From the NCBI RefSeq assembly GCF_023094165.1, contig NZ_JALMDK010000009.1, positions 341,923 to 405,922 on the forward strand: a DNA stretch of 64,000 bases, given 5' to 3'. The notes under the pieces were generated by a model. That model saw only the letters and a list, made by a program, of their open reading frames with translations. It searched no databases and was not told where the DNA came from. Within the stretch, counting starts at the first letter, position 1, and every line of letters starts with the position of its first letter. A program made the position numbers and the translations under genes. The DNA is from Crossiella sp. S99.2 (GTDB lineage Bacteria > Actinomycetota > Actinomycetes > Mycobacteriales > Pseudonocardiaceae). Of this stretch, positions 7,940 to 15,892 are shown piece by piece.

Positions 7940-9028
7940 ATGGCGGACGACGCGGCCCAGGTGCCTGTGGCGACGGGGCGCACCCGGTTCCCACAGATCA
8001 GCCCGAGGGCCTACGAACACCCGGCCGATCGGGGCGCCCTGGCCACCGCACGCGCGGTGCCCGGCTTCCCCGCGGTCCTCAAGGCGATCTACGGCGCCAT
8101 TCCGGAGCGCAGTGAGCGCCTGCTCGCCCTGGCGACCTCGATCAAGGTCTCCGAGACCCAGTATCCAGAGCTGCACCGGCTCCGGGCGGAATGCGCCACC
8201 GTGCTCGACCTCGAGCAGGTGCCCGACCTCTTCATCACCCGCGACCCGCACCCGAACAGCTACGCGATGGGGATGGACGAGCCGTTCATCGTCATCACCA
8301 CCGGGCTGGTCGAGCTGCTCGATGAGGAAGGGCTCCGGTTCGTCCTCGGCCACGAGATGGGCCACATCCTGTCCGGGCACGTCCTGTACTACACGATCCT
8401 GCGCCGGCTGATCGGCCTGGCCGCGGGCATGTCCTGGATGCCGGTCGGGTACTGGGGCCTGCGCGCGATCATCCTCGCGCTGCAGGACTGGCACCGCCGC
8501 TCCCAGCTCTCCGCCGACCGCGCCGGCCTGCTGTGTGTGCAGGACCCGGCCGTGGCGCTGCGGGTGCACATGATCCTCTCCGGGGTCACCGATCCCTCCA
8601 AGATCGACACCGCCGAATACCTCAAGCAGGCCGCCGACTACGACGGCGTCGAGGACGTGCGCGACAGCGTGCTCAAGCTCATCCACCTGGACGGGCTCAC
8701 CCACCCGCTGCCCGTGGTGCGCGCCGCCGACCTGCAGCAGTGGGCGGCGACCGATCAGTACCGCGACATCCTGGCCGGGGAGTACCCGCGCCGGGAGGAC
8801 GACAGCACGACCTCGAACTGGAAAGACGACGTCAAGGGCGCGGCCAAGTCCTACAAGGAGGCCATCGTCTCCTCGGCGGACCCCCTGGCCAAGGTCCTCA
8901 GCGAGGTCGGCAGCATGGTCTCGGACACCGCGGGCAAGGTGTGGAACTCCTTCACCGGCGGCAACCGCGGCGACAGCGACAGCTCCGGCGGCGGCTCGGA
9001 CAAGGGCTCCGGCCCCTCGGCAAACTGA
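7940..9028 (+). CDS. M48-family metallopeptidase homologue with an altered third zinc ligand
   Basis: This 362-residue protein contains the M48 zinc motif HEMGH (H138, E139, H142) in FVLGHEMGHILSGH, then a hydrophobic stretch and QLSADRAGLL. In M48 peptidases the third zinc ligand is the Glu in ExxAD; here that position is Q189, so catalysis may be weakened or lost. No signal peptide is visible; one moderately hydrophobic segment (about 155-180) may be membrane-associated. The C-terminal 40 residues are Gly/Ser/Asp-rich and probably disordered. The ATG at 7940 follows GGGGG; a TTG six bases earlier is an alternative. A strong terminator follows. Confidence 0.85.
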   Translation: MADDAAQVPVATGRTRFPQISPRAYEHPADRGALATARAVPGFPAVLKAIYGAIPERSERLLALATSIKVSETQYPELHRLRAECATVLDLEQVPDLFITRDPHPNSYAMGMDEPFIVITTGLVELLDEEGLRFVLGHEMGHILSGHVLYYTILRRLIGLAAGMSWMPVGYWGLRAIILALQDWHRRSQLSADRAGLLCVQDPAVALRVHMILSGVTDPSKIDTAEYLKQAADYDGVEDVRDSVLKLIHLDGLTHPLPVVRAADLQQWAATDQYRDILAGEYPRREDDSTTSNWKDDVKGAAKSYKEAIVSSADPLAKVLSEVGSMVSDTAGKVWNSFTGGNRGDSDSSGGGSDKGSGPSAN

Positions 9029-9047
9029 CCGGTTAATCCGGCAAGTC

Positions 9048-9088
9048 GCGAACCGCCCGCCAGGCCCCAGGCCCGGCGGGCGGTTCGC
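9048..9088 (+). terminator. Terminator after the M48-type gene
   Basis: GCGAACCGCCCGCC (9048-9061) pairs perfectly with 9075-9088; a 14-bp stem with a 13-base loop, 20 bases past the stop. Confidence 0.8.
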
Positions 9089-9175
9089 TGTGTCCAGTTT
9101 CCAGCCGCCCCGCGCGCACTCGCACCTGGCCCTCGGCCACCGCTTGTCAGCCGCCCCGCCGCCCCGCGACCGCCC

Positions 9176-10066
9176 TCAGTCTCCGGTCGCCGAGAAATGC
9201 ATCAGGTCCTTCGGTGAGCGCCAGGTCCCGCCCCAGGTCCAGCCGATCGCGCCGAACGCCTGCACCACCGCGTCGCCGGAGTGGATCATGCCGGGCTTGC
9301 GCTGCCGCCGGTCCACATAGGCCGAGGCCAGCTCCGGCAGCACCAGATCCCCGCGCAGGTACGGGTTGGCGAACGGGTTCACATCCACCGCCAGCCCCTT
9401 GGCGTGCGCCGACCACCGGGTCTGGCCGCGGGCAGGCCGGCAGACGAAGCCGTTGGTGTTGTTGCCGTCCCCGGTCGGCGCGGCGTCCAGTTCGGGCTTG
9501 GCCGTCACTCGCATCTCCTCGATCGGGAACCGCGCCGCGTACAGCCGCTCGAACACCTTGCGCACGTTCTCCGCGACCCCCGCCGCCACGATCAGCTCGC
9601 CGGTGTGCGGCCGGTCGTCGAAACCCCAGAAGGACAGCGTCAGGTACCGCAACCCGTCCGCGCCGACCGGGCAGGCCGGTTGCCAGGTGCTGCGCGCGAG
9701 CACCTCCGCGGGCACCGGGCCCAGCGTCGCCGCGAACTGCCCGTCCCTGGGCGGCGCCAGCCGGTCCGCGGTCGGCAACCGGCGCTGGGCCAGTTCCGGC
9801 GGGGTCGGCAGCACCTGCCCGAAACCGTCCGGCCTGCGCGGCAGCGGCCGGGCGCCGACTGTCCACACTGGCGGCGGGGGAGCGGTGCGCGCCTCGCCAC
9901 TGGGCGGCGGGCTGCTCGGTGGCGACGTGCTCGGCTGCTCGAACCGGAAGGTCACCGGCGGCCCCGCACTGCTCGGGCTCACCGGCGCCGCCGCGCCCTG
10001 GCAGGCGGTCAGCGTCGCCGCGAGCACGAGTGCCACCACCGGTCCGATCCAGCTTCTGCTCCCCAC
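9176..10066 (-). CDS. M15-family D-Ala-D-Ala carboxypeptidase-like lipoprotein
   Basis: This 296-residue exported protein has a lipoprotein signal (hydrophobic core ALVLAATLTAC, lipobox Cys at 22) and a Pro/Ser/Thr-rich linker to about residue 75. The C-terminal catalytic domain is of the M15 (VanY/VanX-like) type: SAHAKGLAVDVN supplies the SxHxxGxAxD zinc His and Asp, and the terminal DLMHFS supplies the second zinc His. M15 enzymes trim peptidoglycan stem peptides, so it probably acts on the cell wall outside the membrane. GTG 10066 is the start. It is divergent from the serine protease cluster. Confidence 0.87.
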   Translation of the reverse strand: MGSRSWIGPVVALVLAATLTACQGAAAPVSPSSAGPPVTFRFEQPSTSPPSSPPPSGEARTAPPPPVWTVGARPLPRRPDGFGQVLPTPPELAQRRLPTADRLAPPRDGQFAATLGPVPAEVLARSTWQPACPVGADGLRYLTLSFWGFDDRPHTGELIVAAGVAENVRKVFERLYAARFPIEEMRVTAKPELDAAPTGDGNNTNGFVCRPARGQTRWSAHAKGLAVDVNPFANPYLRGDLVLPELASAYVDRRQRKPGMIHSGDAVVQAFGAIGWTWGGTWRSPKDLMHFSATGD

Positions 10067-10230
10067 CCGTTCAGGATGGCACGTTCACCGAATGCACCCG
10101 TTTGGCGTAGTAATCGATCGACCGAACGACCGAGTATGCTCTCCCGTGCGTGCGCTGGGTGTCCGACTCGTCGCACTGCGTTCATCTCCCGGCGGTGCGG
10201 CCGGGGCCACCCGTCGTGAGAGGTAAGCCG

Positions 10231-11073
10231 ATGACGAACACCGAACCGCCGCGCAACCGGTGGTGGCTGCTGGCGCCCGCGGCGGCGCTGGTGCTCCTCG
10301 GCGGACTGGTCTACTCGGCGCTGAGCCCGGCGGCCGAGCCGTCGGCCCAGGCCGGGGACGTCCGGCCGCTCTCGGCCCGGATCGTCGGCGGCACCACCAC
10401 GGCCAGCGAGAACCACCCGTGGGCGGTCTACCTGGTCGGCCGCGCGGGCAACCAGTACTGCGGCGGCACCCTGGTCACCCCGACCAAGGTGCTCACCGCC
10501 GCGCACTGCGTGGTCAATCGCGCCCCGGCCGACGTGCGGGTGGTCGCGGGCCGCACCGACACGCAGAGCCGCACCACCGGCGAGGTGCTGGCGGTCAACC
10601 GGATCTGGACGCACGAGAAGTTCGAGTCGGTGTTCAACGGCGACGACGTCGGCGTGCTCACCCTGGCCGCGCCGGTCTCCTACCCGACCCTGCCGCTGGC
10701 CGAGTTCGGCGACCCGCGCTACCGGCCGGGCACCAAGGCCACCGTGGTCGGCTGGGGCGCCACCCGGGAAGCGGGGCCGACCTCGCGCTACCTGGTGCAG
10801 GCGCAGGTGCCGGTGCTGCCGGACGCCAAGTGTCAGACGCCCTACCGCACCTACACCCCGGCCAAGATGTTCTGCGCCGGGTACGAGGAGGGCGGCATCG
10901 ACGCCTGCCAGGGCGATTCGGGTGGTCCGCTGGTCGCCGAGGGGCGGCTGATCGGCATCACGTCCTGGGGCGAGGGCTGCGCGCAGAAGGGCAAGCCGGG
11001 CGTGTACACCAAGATCGGCAACTACCTGGACAAGATCAACGCTCAGCTCGGTCAGCGCCGCGCCACCCGCTGA
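10231..11073 (+). CDS. Secreted trypsin-like serine protease 1 (S1A)
   Basis: This 280-residue zymogen has an N-terminal hydrophobic export segment (WWLLAPAAALVLLGGLVYSA). The activation site is SAR|IVGG, so cleavage after Arg would give the mature N terminus. The triad is H92 (TAAHC), D139 (DDVGVL) and S230 (GDSGGP); D224 at the base of the S1 pocket predicts trypsin-like cleavage after Lys/Arg. It is the first of four tandem S1A genes on the same strand. The Arg activation site means it could self-activate. ATG 10231 follows GAGAGGT at some distance. Confidence 0.93.
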   Translation: MTNTEPPRNRWWLLAPAAALVLLGGLVYSALSPAAEPSAQAGDVRPLSARIVGGTTTASENHPWAVYLVGRAGNQYCGGTLVTPTKVLTAAHCVVNRAPADVRVVAGRTDTQSRTTGEVLAVNRIWTHEKFESVFNGDDVGVLTLAAPVSYPTLPLAEFGDPRYRPGTKATVVGWGATREAGPTSRYLVQAQVPVLPDAKCQTPYRTYTPAKMFCAGYEEGGIDACQGDSGGPLVAEGRLIGITSWGEGCAQKGKPGVYTKIGNYLDKINAQLGQRRATR

Positions 11074-11287
11074 GTTTCAGTTCAGTCCGTTACCAGCGGG
11101 TTTCCGATCATTACGGGTTTCCGCAACAACAGATTAACGCCGCCTTCCTGAGCTGGATTCCGCCTGCTCACAGGTGGCCCGGACGGTCACTAACTGTTTA
11201 GGCCGAATGGGTCACGACGAAGGAAGGTTGTCGCCGCAAACACTCCTCGCGTTGCCTACAGCGCACCCGGCCACCGTGGGCCGGGAC

Positions 11288-11305
11288 CTCGTACGAGGGC
11301 ACGAG
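11288..11305 (+). promoter_or_regulatory. Conserved 18-bp leader element, copy 1
   Basis: CTCGTACGAGGGCACGAG sits just before the ribosome-binding site of protease 2. It matches 17 of 18 bases with the element before protease 3. CTCGT and ACGAG can pair as a small hairpin. Confidence 0.6.
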
Positions 11306-11318
11306 GAAGGAGTGACCG

Positions 11319-12119
11319 TTGGCGACCACCCTGCATCGCCTGGTCAAGTTCATCGGGGTCGCGGCAGCCGCCGTGACCCTCGGCCTGGCGCCCGGCGCCA
11401 TGGCCAGCGCGGCGCCGCCGCCGGAGCCGACCATGGATCCGTTGATCGTCGGCGGCACCGCGGCGACCACCCAGCAGTACCCGTGGACCGTCGCACTGCT
11501 GCTCGACGGCACCCAGTGGTGCGGCGGCACGCTCGCCGCGCCGAACAAGGTCGTCACCGCCGCGCACTGCACGTCCGGCAAGGCCGTCTCGCGCTGGCAG
11601 ATCGTGGCCGGCCGCACCGACCTGCGCACCAGCGAAGGCCACACCGCCAAGGTGACCAAGGTCTGGCAGCACCCGAACTACCGCAGCGTGACCCAGGGCG
11701 ATGACGTCGCGGTCATGACGCTGGACCGCAACCTCAACTACACCACCCTGCCGCTGGCCAAGTCCACGGACTCGGCGCTGTACCAGGCGGGCACCCAGGC
11801 CCGCGCGCTCGGCTGGGGCGACACCACCGGCAACGGCGACTACTCCGACACGCTCCGGCAGGTCGTCGTACCGCTGACCTCCGATCAGACCTGTTCGACC
11901 GCGTACTCGGAGTACAAGAACGCGTCCATGGTCTGCGCGGGCTTCCCGCAGGGCGGCAAGGACACCTGCCAGGCCGACTCCGGTGGTCCGCTTGTGGTCA
12001 GCGGCAAGTTGGTCGGAATCACCTCTTGGGGTGAAGGCTGCGCCCAGGCCGGCAAGCCCGGTGTGTACGCCAGGGTGTCCAGCTACTACACCCAGCTCAC
12101 CACGCAAATCAGCTCCTAA
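11319..12119 (+). CDS. Secreted trypsin-like serine protease 2 (S1A)
   Basis: This 266-residue preproprotein has a Sec signal (VKFIGVAAAAVTLGLAPGAM, cleavage around ASA). The activation sequence is DPL|IVGG, with Leu rather than Arg/Lys before the new N terminus. The triad is H83, D129 and S221, with S1-pocket D215 (trypsin-like). The serine motif reads CQADSGGP instead of CQGDSGGP. Start: TTG 11319 with GAAGGAG upstream. It shares leader sequence and 'DPLIVGG' with protease 3, and the two are clearly the closest pair of the quartet. Confidence 0.92.
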   Translation: MATTLHRLVKFIGVAAAAVTLGLAPGAMASAAPPPEPTMDPLIVGGTAATTQQYPWTVALLLDGTQWCGGTLAAPNKVVTAAHCTSGKAVSRWQIVAGRTDLRTSEGHTAKVTKVWQHPNYRSVTQGDDVAVMTLDRNLNYTTLPLAKSTDSALYQAGTQARALGWGDTTGNGDYSDTLRQVVVPLTSDQTCSTAYSEYKNASMVCAGFPQGGKDTCQADSGGPLVVSGKLVGITSWGEGCAQAGKPGVYARVSSYYTQLTTQISS

Positions 12120-12212
12120 CAGGCACGGAGTGGCTCGCCGCCCGAACGGTCCACATCGAACGGCCGTTGTGTGGCGGGTCACTCCTCTGTTGCTCTTGGT
12201 ATGCGTCTCCCA

Positions 12213-12230
12213 CTCGTTCGAGGGCACGAG
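12213..12230 (+). promoter_or_regulatory. Conserved 18-bp leader element, copy 2
   Basis: CTCGTTCGAGGGCACGAG lies just before the ribosome-binding site (AAAAGGAG) of protease 3 and matches copy 1 at 11288 in 17 of 18 bases. The surrounding CACTCCTC...GTTGC about 25-40 bases upstream is also shared. Confidence 0.6.
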
Positions 12231-12245
12231 AAAAGGAGCCCCACC

Positions 12246-13058
12246 ATGGCGGTAACCCTGCGTCGCCTTGGCCGAATGCTCGGCGTCGTCGCCGCGGTCG
12301 CGGCGGTCACGCTGACCTCCGCGGCAGCTGTGAACGCCTCCCCGGCCCCGTCGACCTCCGATGTCGACCCGTTGATCGTCGGCGGCACCCGGGCAACGAT
12401 CAGCCAGCACCTGTACACGGTGTACCTGGCCTCCGGCAGCACCGGATCCGGCCAGTTCTGCGGCGGCACCCTGGTCGCGGCGAACAAGGTCGTGACCGCG
12501 GCGCACTGCACGAAGGGCCGTTCGCCGGCCAGCACCTTCGTGGTGCACGGCCGAGAGGACAAGCAGAGCACCGCCGGCACCGTCGCCAAGGTCACCAAGA
12601 TCTGGGTGCACCCCAGCTACACCAGCGCCACCGCTGGTTTCGACGTCTCGGTGCTGACCCTGGACCGCAACATCAGCAGCCCGACCGTGCCGCTGGCCAC
12701 CCCGTCGGACACCGCGCTCTACGCCGCGGGCCAGAGCGCGCTGATCCTGGGCTGGGGCACCACCAGCTCCGGCGGCTCCGCCTCGCGCTACCTGCTCAAG
12801 GCGAACGTGCCGGTGACCTCGGACCAGACCTGCAAGACCGCGTACCCGCAGTACAGCAACACCTCGATGGTGTGCGCGGGCCTGCCCCAGGGCGGCGTGG
12901 ACACCTGCCAGGGTGACTCCGGCGGCCCGCTGATCGTCGGCGGCAAGCTCATCGGCGCCACCTCCTGGGGCCGCGGCTGCGCGATGGCCAACTACCCCGG
13001 CGTCTACGCCCGGATCGCCCCCTACCACGCGGTGCTGACCCAGCAGATCACTTCCTAG
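12246..13058 (+). CDS. Secreted trypsin-like serine protease 3 (S1A)
   Basis: This 270-residue preproprotein has a signal peptide (MLGVVAAVAAVTLTSAAAV) and the activation site DPL|IVGG. The triad is H87 (TAAHC), D133 (FDVSVL) and S225 (GDSGGP), with S1-pocket D219. ATG 12246 follows AAAAGGAG. It is a tandem duplicate of protease 2 with the same leader element and Leu-type activation site. Asp133 is preceded by Phe where the other three proteases have a second Asp. The terminator at 13094 closes the unit. Confidence 0.93.
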   Translation: MAVTLRRLGRMLGVVAAVAAVTLTSAAAVNASPAPSTSDVDPLIVGGTRATISQHLYTVYLASGSTGSGQFCGGTLVAANKVVTAAHCTKGRSPASTFVVHGREDKQSTAGTVAKVTKIWVHPSYTSATAGFDVSVLTLDRNISSPTVPLATPSDTALYAAGQSALILGWGTTSSGGSASRYLLKANVPVTSDQTCKTAYPQYSNTSMVCAGLPQGGVDTCQGDSGGPLIVGGKLIGATSWGRGCAMANYPGVYARIAPYHAVLTQQITS

Positions 13059-13093
13059 CCCTGCCGCGAGGCCACAACTGAATATCCCTGCAC

Positions 13094-13131
13094 CCCGATG
13101 GGGCGGTCCGTTCGCGGGCCGCCCCATCGGG
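13094..13131 (+). terminator. Terminator after protease 3
   Basis: CCCGATGGGGCGG (13094-13106) pairs perfectly with 13119-13131 around a 12-base loop, 36 bases after the stop. Confidence 0.8.
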
Positions 13132-13250
13132 CTGTGCCCGGCTTGTCCGGACCCGGTCACTCACGTGGGTTGCGTTCGCCGACTCGACTTGTCCACCCGG
13201 TCGGCCGGGGCTGTCCTGGACACGGGGCGGCGAGCAGACGGGAGCGGACA

Positions 13251-14123
13251 ATGTGGTCTGGCACGCGTATACGGCTCGGCGAATTCCTCCAACGCGCTCT
13301 GGCCCAGCGCGGTCCCGCCTGGCCTGGGTCTTCAGGTCGCCGCGCACCCCTCGGCGTCGTCTTCGCCGCGCTCCTGCTCACCCTCGCCGCACCGGCCCCC
13401 GCGCTGGCCGAGCCACCCGCCGCACCCGGCCCCACCGACTCCCGAGTCGTCGGCGGCATCCGCGCCTCGATCCTCGAGTTCCCGTGGACGGTCGCGATCA
13501 CCAAGTCCGACGGCACGCCCCTGTGCGGTGGCACCCTGGTCGCCCCGGCCATGGTCCTCACCGCCGCACACTGCGCGGTCGGCCGACAGCCGAAAGATCT
13601 CCTGGTCATCGCCGGCCGCGAGGACCTGCTCACCCTGGGCGGCGAGATCCGCGCGCTCACCGGGATCTGGATCCACCCGTTCTACACCGACGTGCGCGCG
13701 GGCGACGACGTCGCCGTGCTCCGCCTCGCGCTGCCGCTGTCCCAGCCGCCCCTGCCGCTGGCCACTCCGGCGGACACCCTGCTCTACGGCCCCGGCACCT
13801 ACACCCTCGCGCTCGGCTGGGGCCGCACCGCCGAGGGCGGTTTCCCGTCCCGCTACCTGCTCAAGGCCGCGCTGCCGATCGTCGGCGACCCGCTCTGCCA
13901 GGCGGTGCTGGCCGGGTTCGAGGCGAGTTCGATGGTGTGCGCCGGGTACGCCAACGGCGGTGTGGACACCTGTCAGGGCGACTCGGGCGGTCCACTGATC
14001 GCCGGCGGCAAACTGGTCGGCGTGACCTCCTGGGGCATCGGCTGCGCGCGGCCGTACCAGCCAGGGGTGTACGTGCGGGTCAGCACGTACCAGCCGCTGC
14101 TGGACCTGGTGCTCAGGTCCTAG
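13251..14123 (+). CDS. Secreted trypsin-like serine protease 4 (S1A)
   Basis: This 290-residue preproprotein has a long N region and a hydrophobic signal core near residues 33-53 (LGVVFAALLLTLAAPAPALA). The activation site is DSR|VVGG (Arg type, as in protease 1). The triad is H107, D153 and S245, with S1-pocket D239 (trypsin-like). ATG 13251 has GGGAGCGG immediately upstream. It has its own promoter region after the 13094 terminator and lacks the 18-bp leader element of proteases 2 and 3. Confidence 0.92.
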   Translation: MWSGTRIRLGEFLQRALAQRGPAWPGSSGRRAPLGVVFAALLLTLAAPAPALAEPPAAPGPTDSRVVGGIRASILEFPWTVAITKSDGTPLCGGTLVAPAMVLTAAHCAVGRQPKDLLVIAGREDLLTLGGEIRALTGIWIHPFYTDVRAGDDVAVLRLALPLSQPPLPLATPADTLLYGPGTYTLALGWGRTAEGGFPSRYLLKAALPIVGDPLCQAVLAGFEASSMVCAGYANGGVDTCQGDSGGPLIAGGKLVGVTSWGIGCARPYQPGVYVRVSTYQPLLDLVLRS

Positions 14124-14143
14124 CAGCGGCCGGCGGGTCGTGC

Positions 14144-14533
14144 TCAGTCGTCCAGCGCCTCACGTGCCTGGAGAACCGCGTTCAGCACCCAGCTCACGAA
14201 GGCCACGATGATCGCGCCGAAGAACGCGGGCCAGAACCCGGTCACCTGGAACGGCAGGTCCAGCTTGTCCGCCAGCCAGCCGGTCAGCATGAACAGCAGG
14301 CCGTTGACCACCAGGCCGATCAGCCCGAGGGTCAACAGGTAGAACACGCAGCCAACCAGCTTCACCACCGGCTTGATGACCGCGTTGACCAGACCGAAGA
14401 CCAGGCCGACCAGCAACAGCGTGCCGATCTTCTCACCGACCGAGACCGGACCTGGTCCGATGTCGATGCCGGGCAACGCTGTGGACACCCACAGCGCCAC
14501 GGCGGTGATGACTACCTGGAGGATGAAGAACAC
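14144..14533 (-). CDS. Holin superfamily IV-like four-span membrane protein
   Basis: This 129-residue protein has four hydrophobic segments (about 3-22, 37-57, 62-87 and 98-120). It carries the conserved FGLVNAVIKPVVKLV and GLIGLVVNGLLFMLTGWLAD of the 'mycobacterial 4TM phage holin / YvlD' family. Despite the name, these chromosomal proteins are not evidence of prophage; they are small membrane proteins of unknown role. GTG 14533 has AGGGAG upstream. It lies 39 bases downstream of the LysE-type gene on the same strand and probably forms an operon with it. Confidence 0.88.
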   Translation of the reverse strand: MFFILQVVITAVALWVSTALPGIDIGPGPVSVGEKIGTLLLVGLVFGLVNAVIKPVVKLVGCVFYLLTLGLIGLVVNGLLFMLTGWLADKLDLPFQVTGFWPAFFGAIIVAFVSWVLNAVLQAREALDD

Positions 14534-14572
14534 GGGCGGCTCCCTGGGTCGGACGGCGGCGGGCCGTGCGGC

Positions 14573-15214
14573 TCAGCTGCCGAGCACCAGCCCGACCGAC
14601 ATGCTCAAGAAGGCTACCGCGCAGAAGGCGTCCAGCCCGTTCAGCACCACCGGTCGCGCGAGCCGTTCCTGCAACCGGCTCGCCGCCAGCACGATCGCCA
14701 GCTCCCAGCCGAAGGCCAGCACCATGAACACCGCGGCGAGCACGCCGAGCTGGAGCACCGGGTTGCCCGCGGCGCCGATGAACTGCGGCAGGAAGGCCAG
14801 GCAGAACAGCAGCATCTTCGGGTTGGTGATGTTGCACAGGAACCCGCGCAGGAACGGCCCGTTGCCCGGCCGCTCGTCCGCCCGCTCACCCGCGGTCGCG
14901 GTGCGCAGTTCGCCACGGGCCAGCCACAGCCCGCGCGCGATGGAGAAGGCCAGGTAGCCGAGGTAGGCCGCGCCCAGCCAGCGCAGCGCGGTGAGCACAC
15001 CCGGCGAGTGGCTGATCAGCAGGCCGAGCCCGGAGACCACCAGCGCGACGTGCACCAGGGCGGCGGAGTGGATGCCGGCCAGGGCGAGCAGTCCGGGGCG
15101 GGTGCCCTGCCGCAGCGAGGTGCGCAGCAACAGGAACGCGTCCACCCCCGGCGTCAGCACCACGACGGCACAGGCGATCAGGAACGCAGGCAGTTGGGTC
15201 AGGTCCAGAGACAT
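14573..15214 (-). CDS. LysE/RhtB-family amino acid exporter
   Basis: This 213-residue inner-membrane protein has about six hydrophobic segments. The N-terminal signature is VVVLTPGVDAFLLLRTSLRQG, and GFLCNITNPKMLLFCLAFLPQF is the conserved middle motif of the RhtB group. The family exports amino acids and derivatives (homoserine, threonine, lysine); the substrate cannot be told here. ATG 15214 has GGGAGG four bases upstream. It is followed by the four-span membrane protein gene. Confidence 0.9.
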   Translation of the reverse strand: MSLDLTQLPAFLIACAVVVLTPGVDAFLLLRTSLRQGTRPGLLALAGIHSAALVHVALVVSGLGLLISHSPGVLTALRWLGAAYLGYLAFSIARGLWLARGELRTATAGERADERPGNGPFLRGFLCNITNPKMLLFCLAFLPQFIGAAGNPVLQLGVLAAVFMVLAFGWELAIVLAASRLQERLARPVVLNGLDAFCAVAFLSMSVGLVLGS

Positions 15215-15389
15215 GTCGCCTCCCTCGCGGCAGCAGGACGAACCATGGGTTCAGAGCAGAGTCAACGGGCAATCTTTCGCCTTGATGGGATATTAACAGG
15301 AAGACTTGCGGTCATTGACGCGGAAACTACGTGTGTTCCCTCACCCCGGCCGATCTTGGGAACTTTCCGCGAGGTGATAGGAACGGCAG

Positions 15390-15827
15390 GTGAGCACCCT
15401 GTACCGAGCCACCGGTGACCAACTGGACGCGAGCACCCTCTACGCCCTGCTGCGCCTGCGCGTGGACGTCTTCGTCGTCGAACAGGAAAGCCCCTACCCG
15501 GACCTGGACGGCCGTGACCTGGACCCGGTCACCCGGCACCTGTGGTTCGCCGAGGCCGACGGCACGCCACTGTCCTACCTGCGCCTGCTGGTCGAGCCCG
15601 ACGGCGCGACCATCCGGGTCGGCCGCGTGGTCACCAGGGCGGACGTCCGCGGCAAGGGCCTGTCCCGCGAGCTGATGCGCGAGGCGCTGACCGACATCGG
15701 CGAGGCCCCGTCCGTGCTGGACGCGCAGACCACGGTGACCCGCTTCTACGCAGGTTTCGGCTACCGGATCACCGGCCCGGAGTTCCTCGACGGCGGCGTC
15801 GCGCACGTCCAGATGTCCCGCCCCTGA
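15390..15827 (+). CDS. ElaA-type GNAT acetyltransferase
   Basis: This 145-residue single-domain N-acetyltransferase starts with LRLRVDVFVVEQESPYPDLDG, the hallmark of ElaA proteins. The acetyl-CoA loop is VGRVVTRADVRGKGLSRELM (Q/RxxGxG/A-type) near residues 73-92, and the end is FYAGFGYRITGPEFLDGG. The acceptor is unknown. GTG 15390 follows AGGAAC. A near-perfect terminator stem separates it from the convergent next gene. Confidence 0.9.
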   Translation: MSTLYRATGDQLDASTLYALLRLRVDVFVVEQESPYPDLDGRDLDPVTRHLWFAEADGTPLSYLRLLVEPDGATIRVGRVVTRADVRGKGLSRELMREALTDIGEAPSVLDAQTTVTRFYAGFGYRITGPEFLDGGVAHVQMSRP

Positions 15828-15833
15828 CCACGA

Positions 15834-15876
15834 GAACGGCGCCCTGACCACCCCCTCGATGGTCAGGACGCCGTTC
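15834..15876. terminator. Bidirectional terminator between convergent genes
   Basis: A 17-base arm (15834-15850) pairs with 15860-15876 at 16 of 17 positions around a nine-base loop. It lies 7 bases after the ElaA-type stop and 17 bases before the stop of the minus-strand gene. Confidence 0.8.
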
Positions 15877-15892
15877 GTCTTGTCGGCTGGGT

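Noticed and set aside
11256..13160. A 634-codon antisense frame across proteases 2 and 3
   Set aside because: Its two similar halves simply mirror the duplicated sense genes.
10231..14123. A biosynthetic (RiPP or class-specific) cluster built around the proteases and nearby LuxR regulator
   Set aside because: No precursor peptide, cyclase or modification enzyme is present; the proteases look like ordinary secreted S1 enzymes.
14144..14533. Prophage signal from the holin-like protein
   Set aside because: The YvlD/4TM holin-IV family is a normal chromosomal membrane family and there are no other phage genes nearby.
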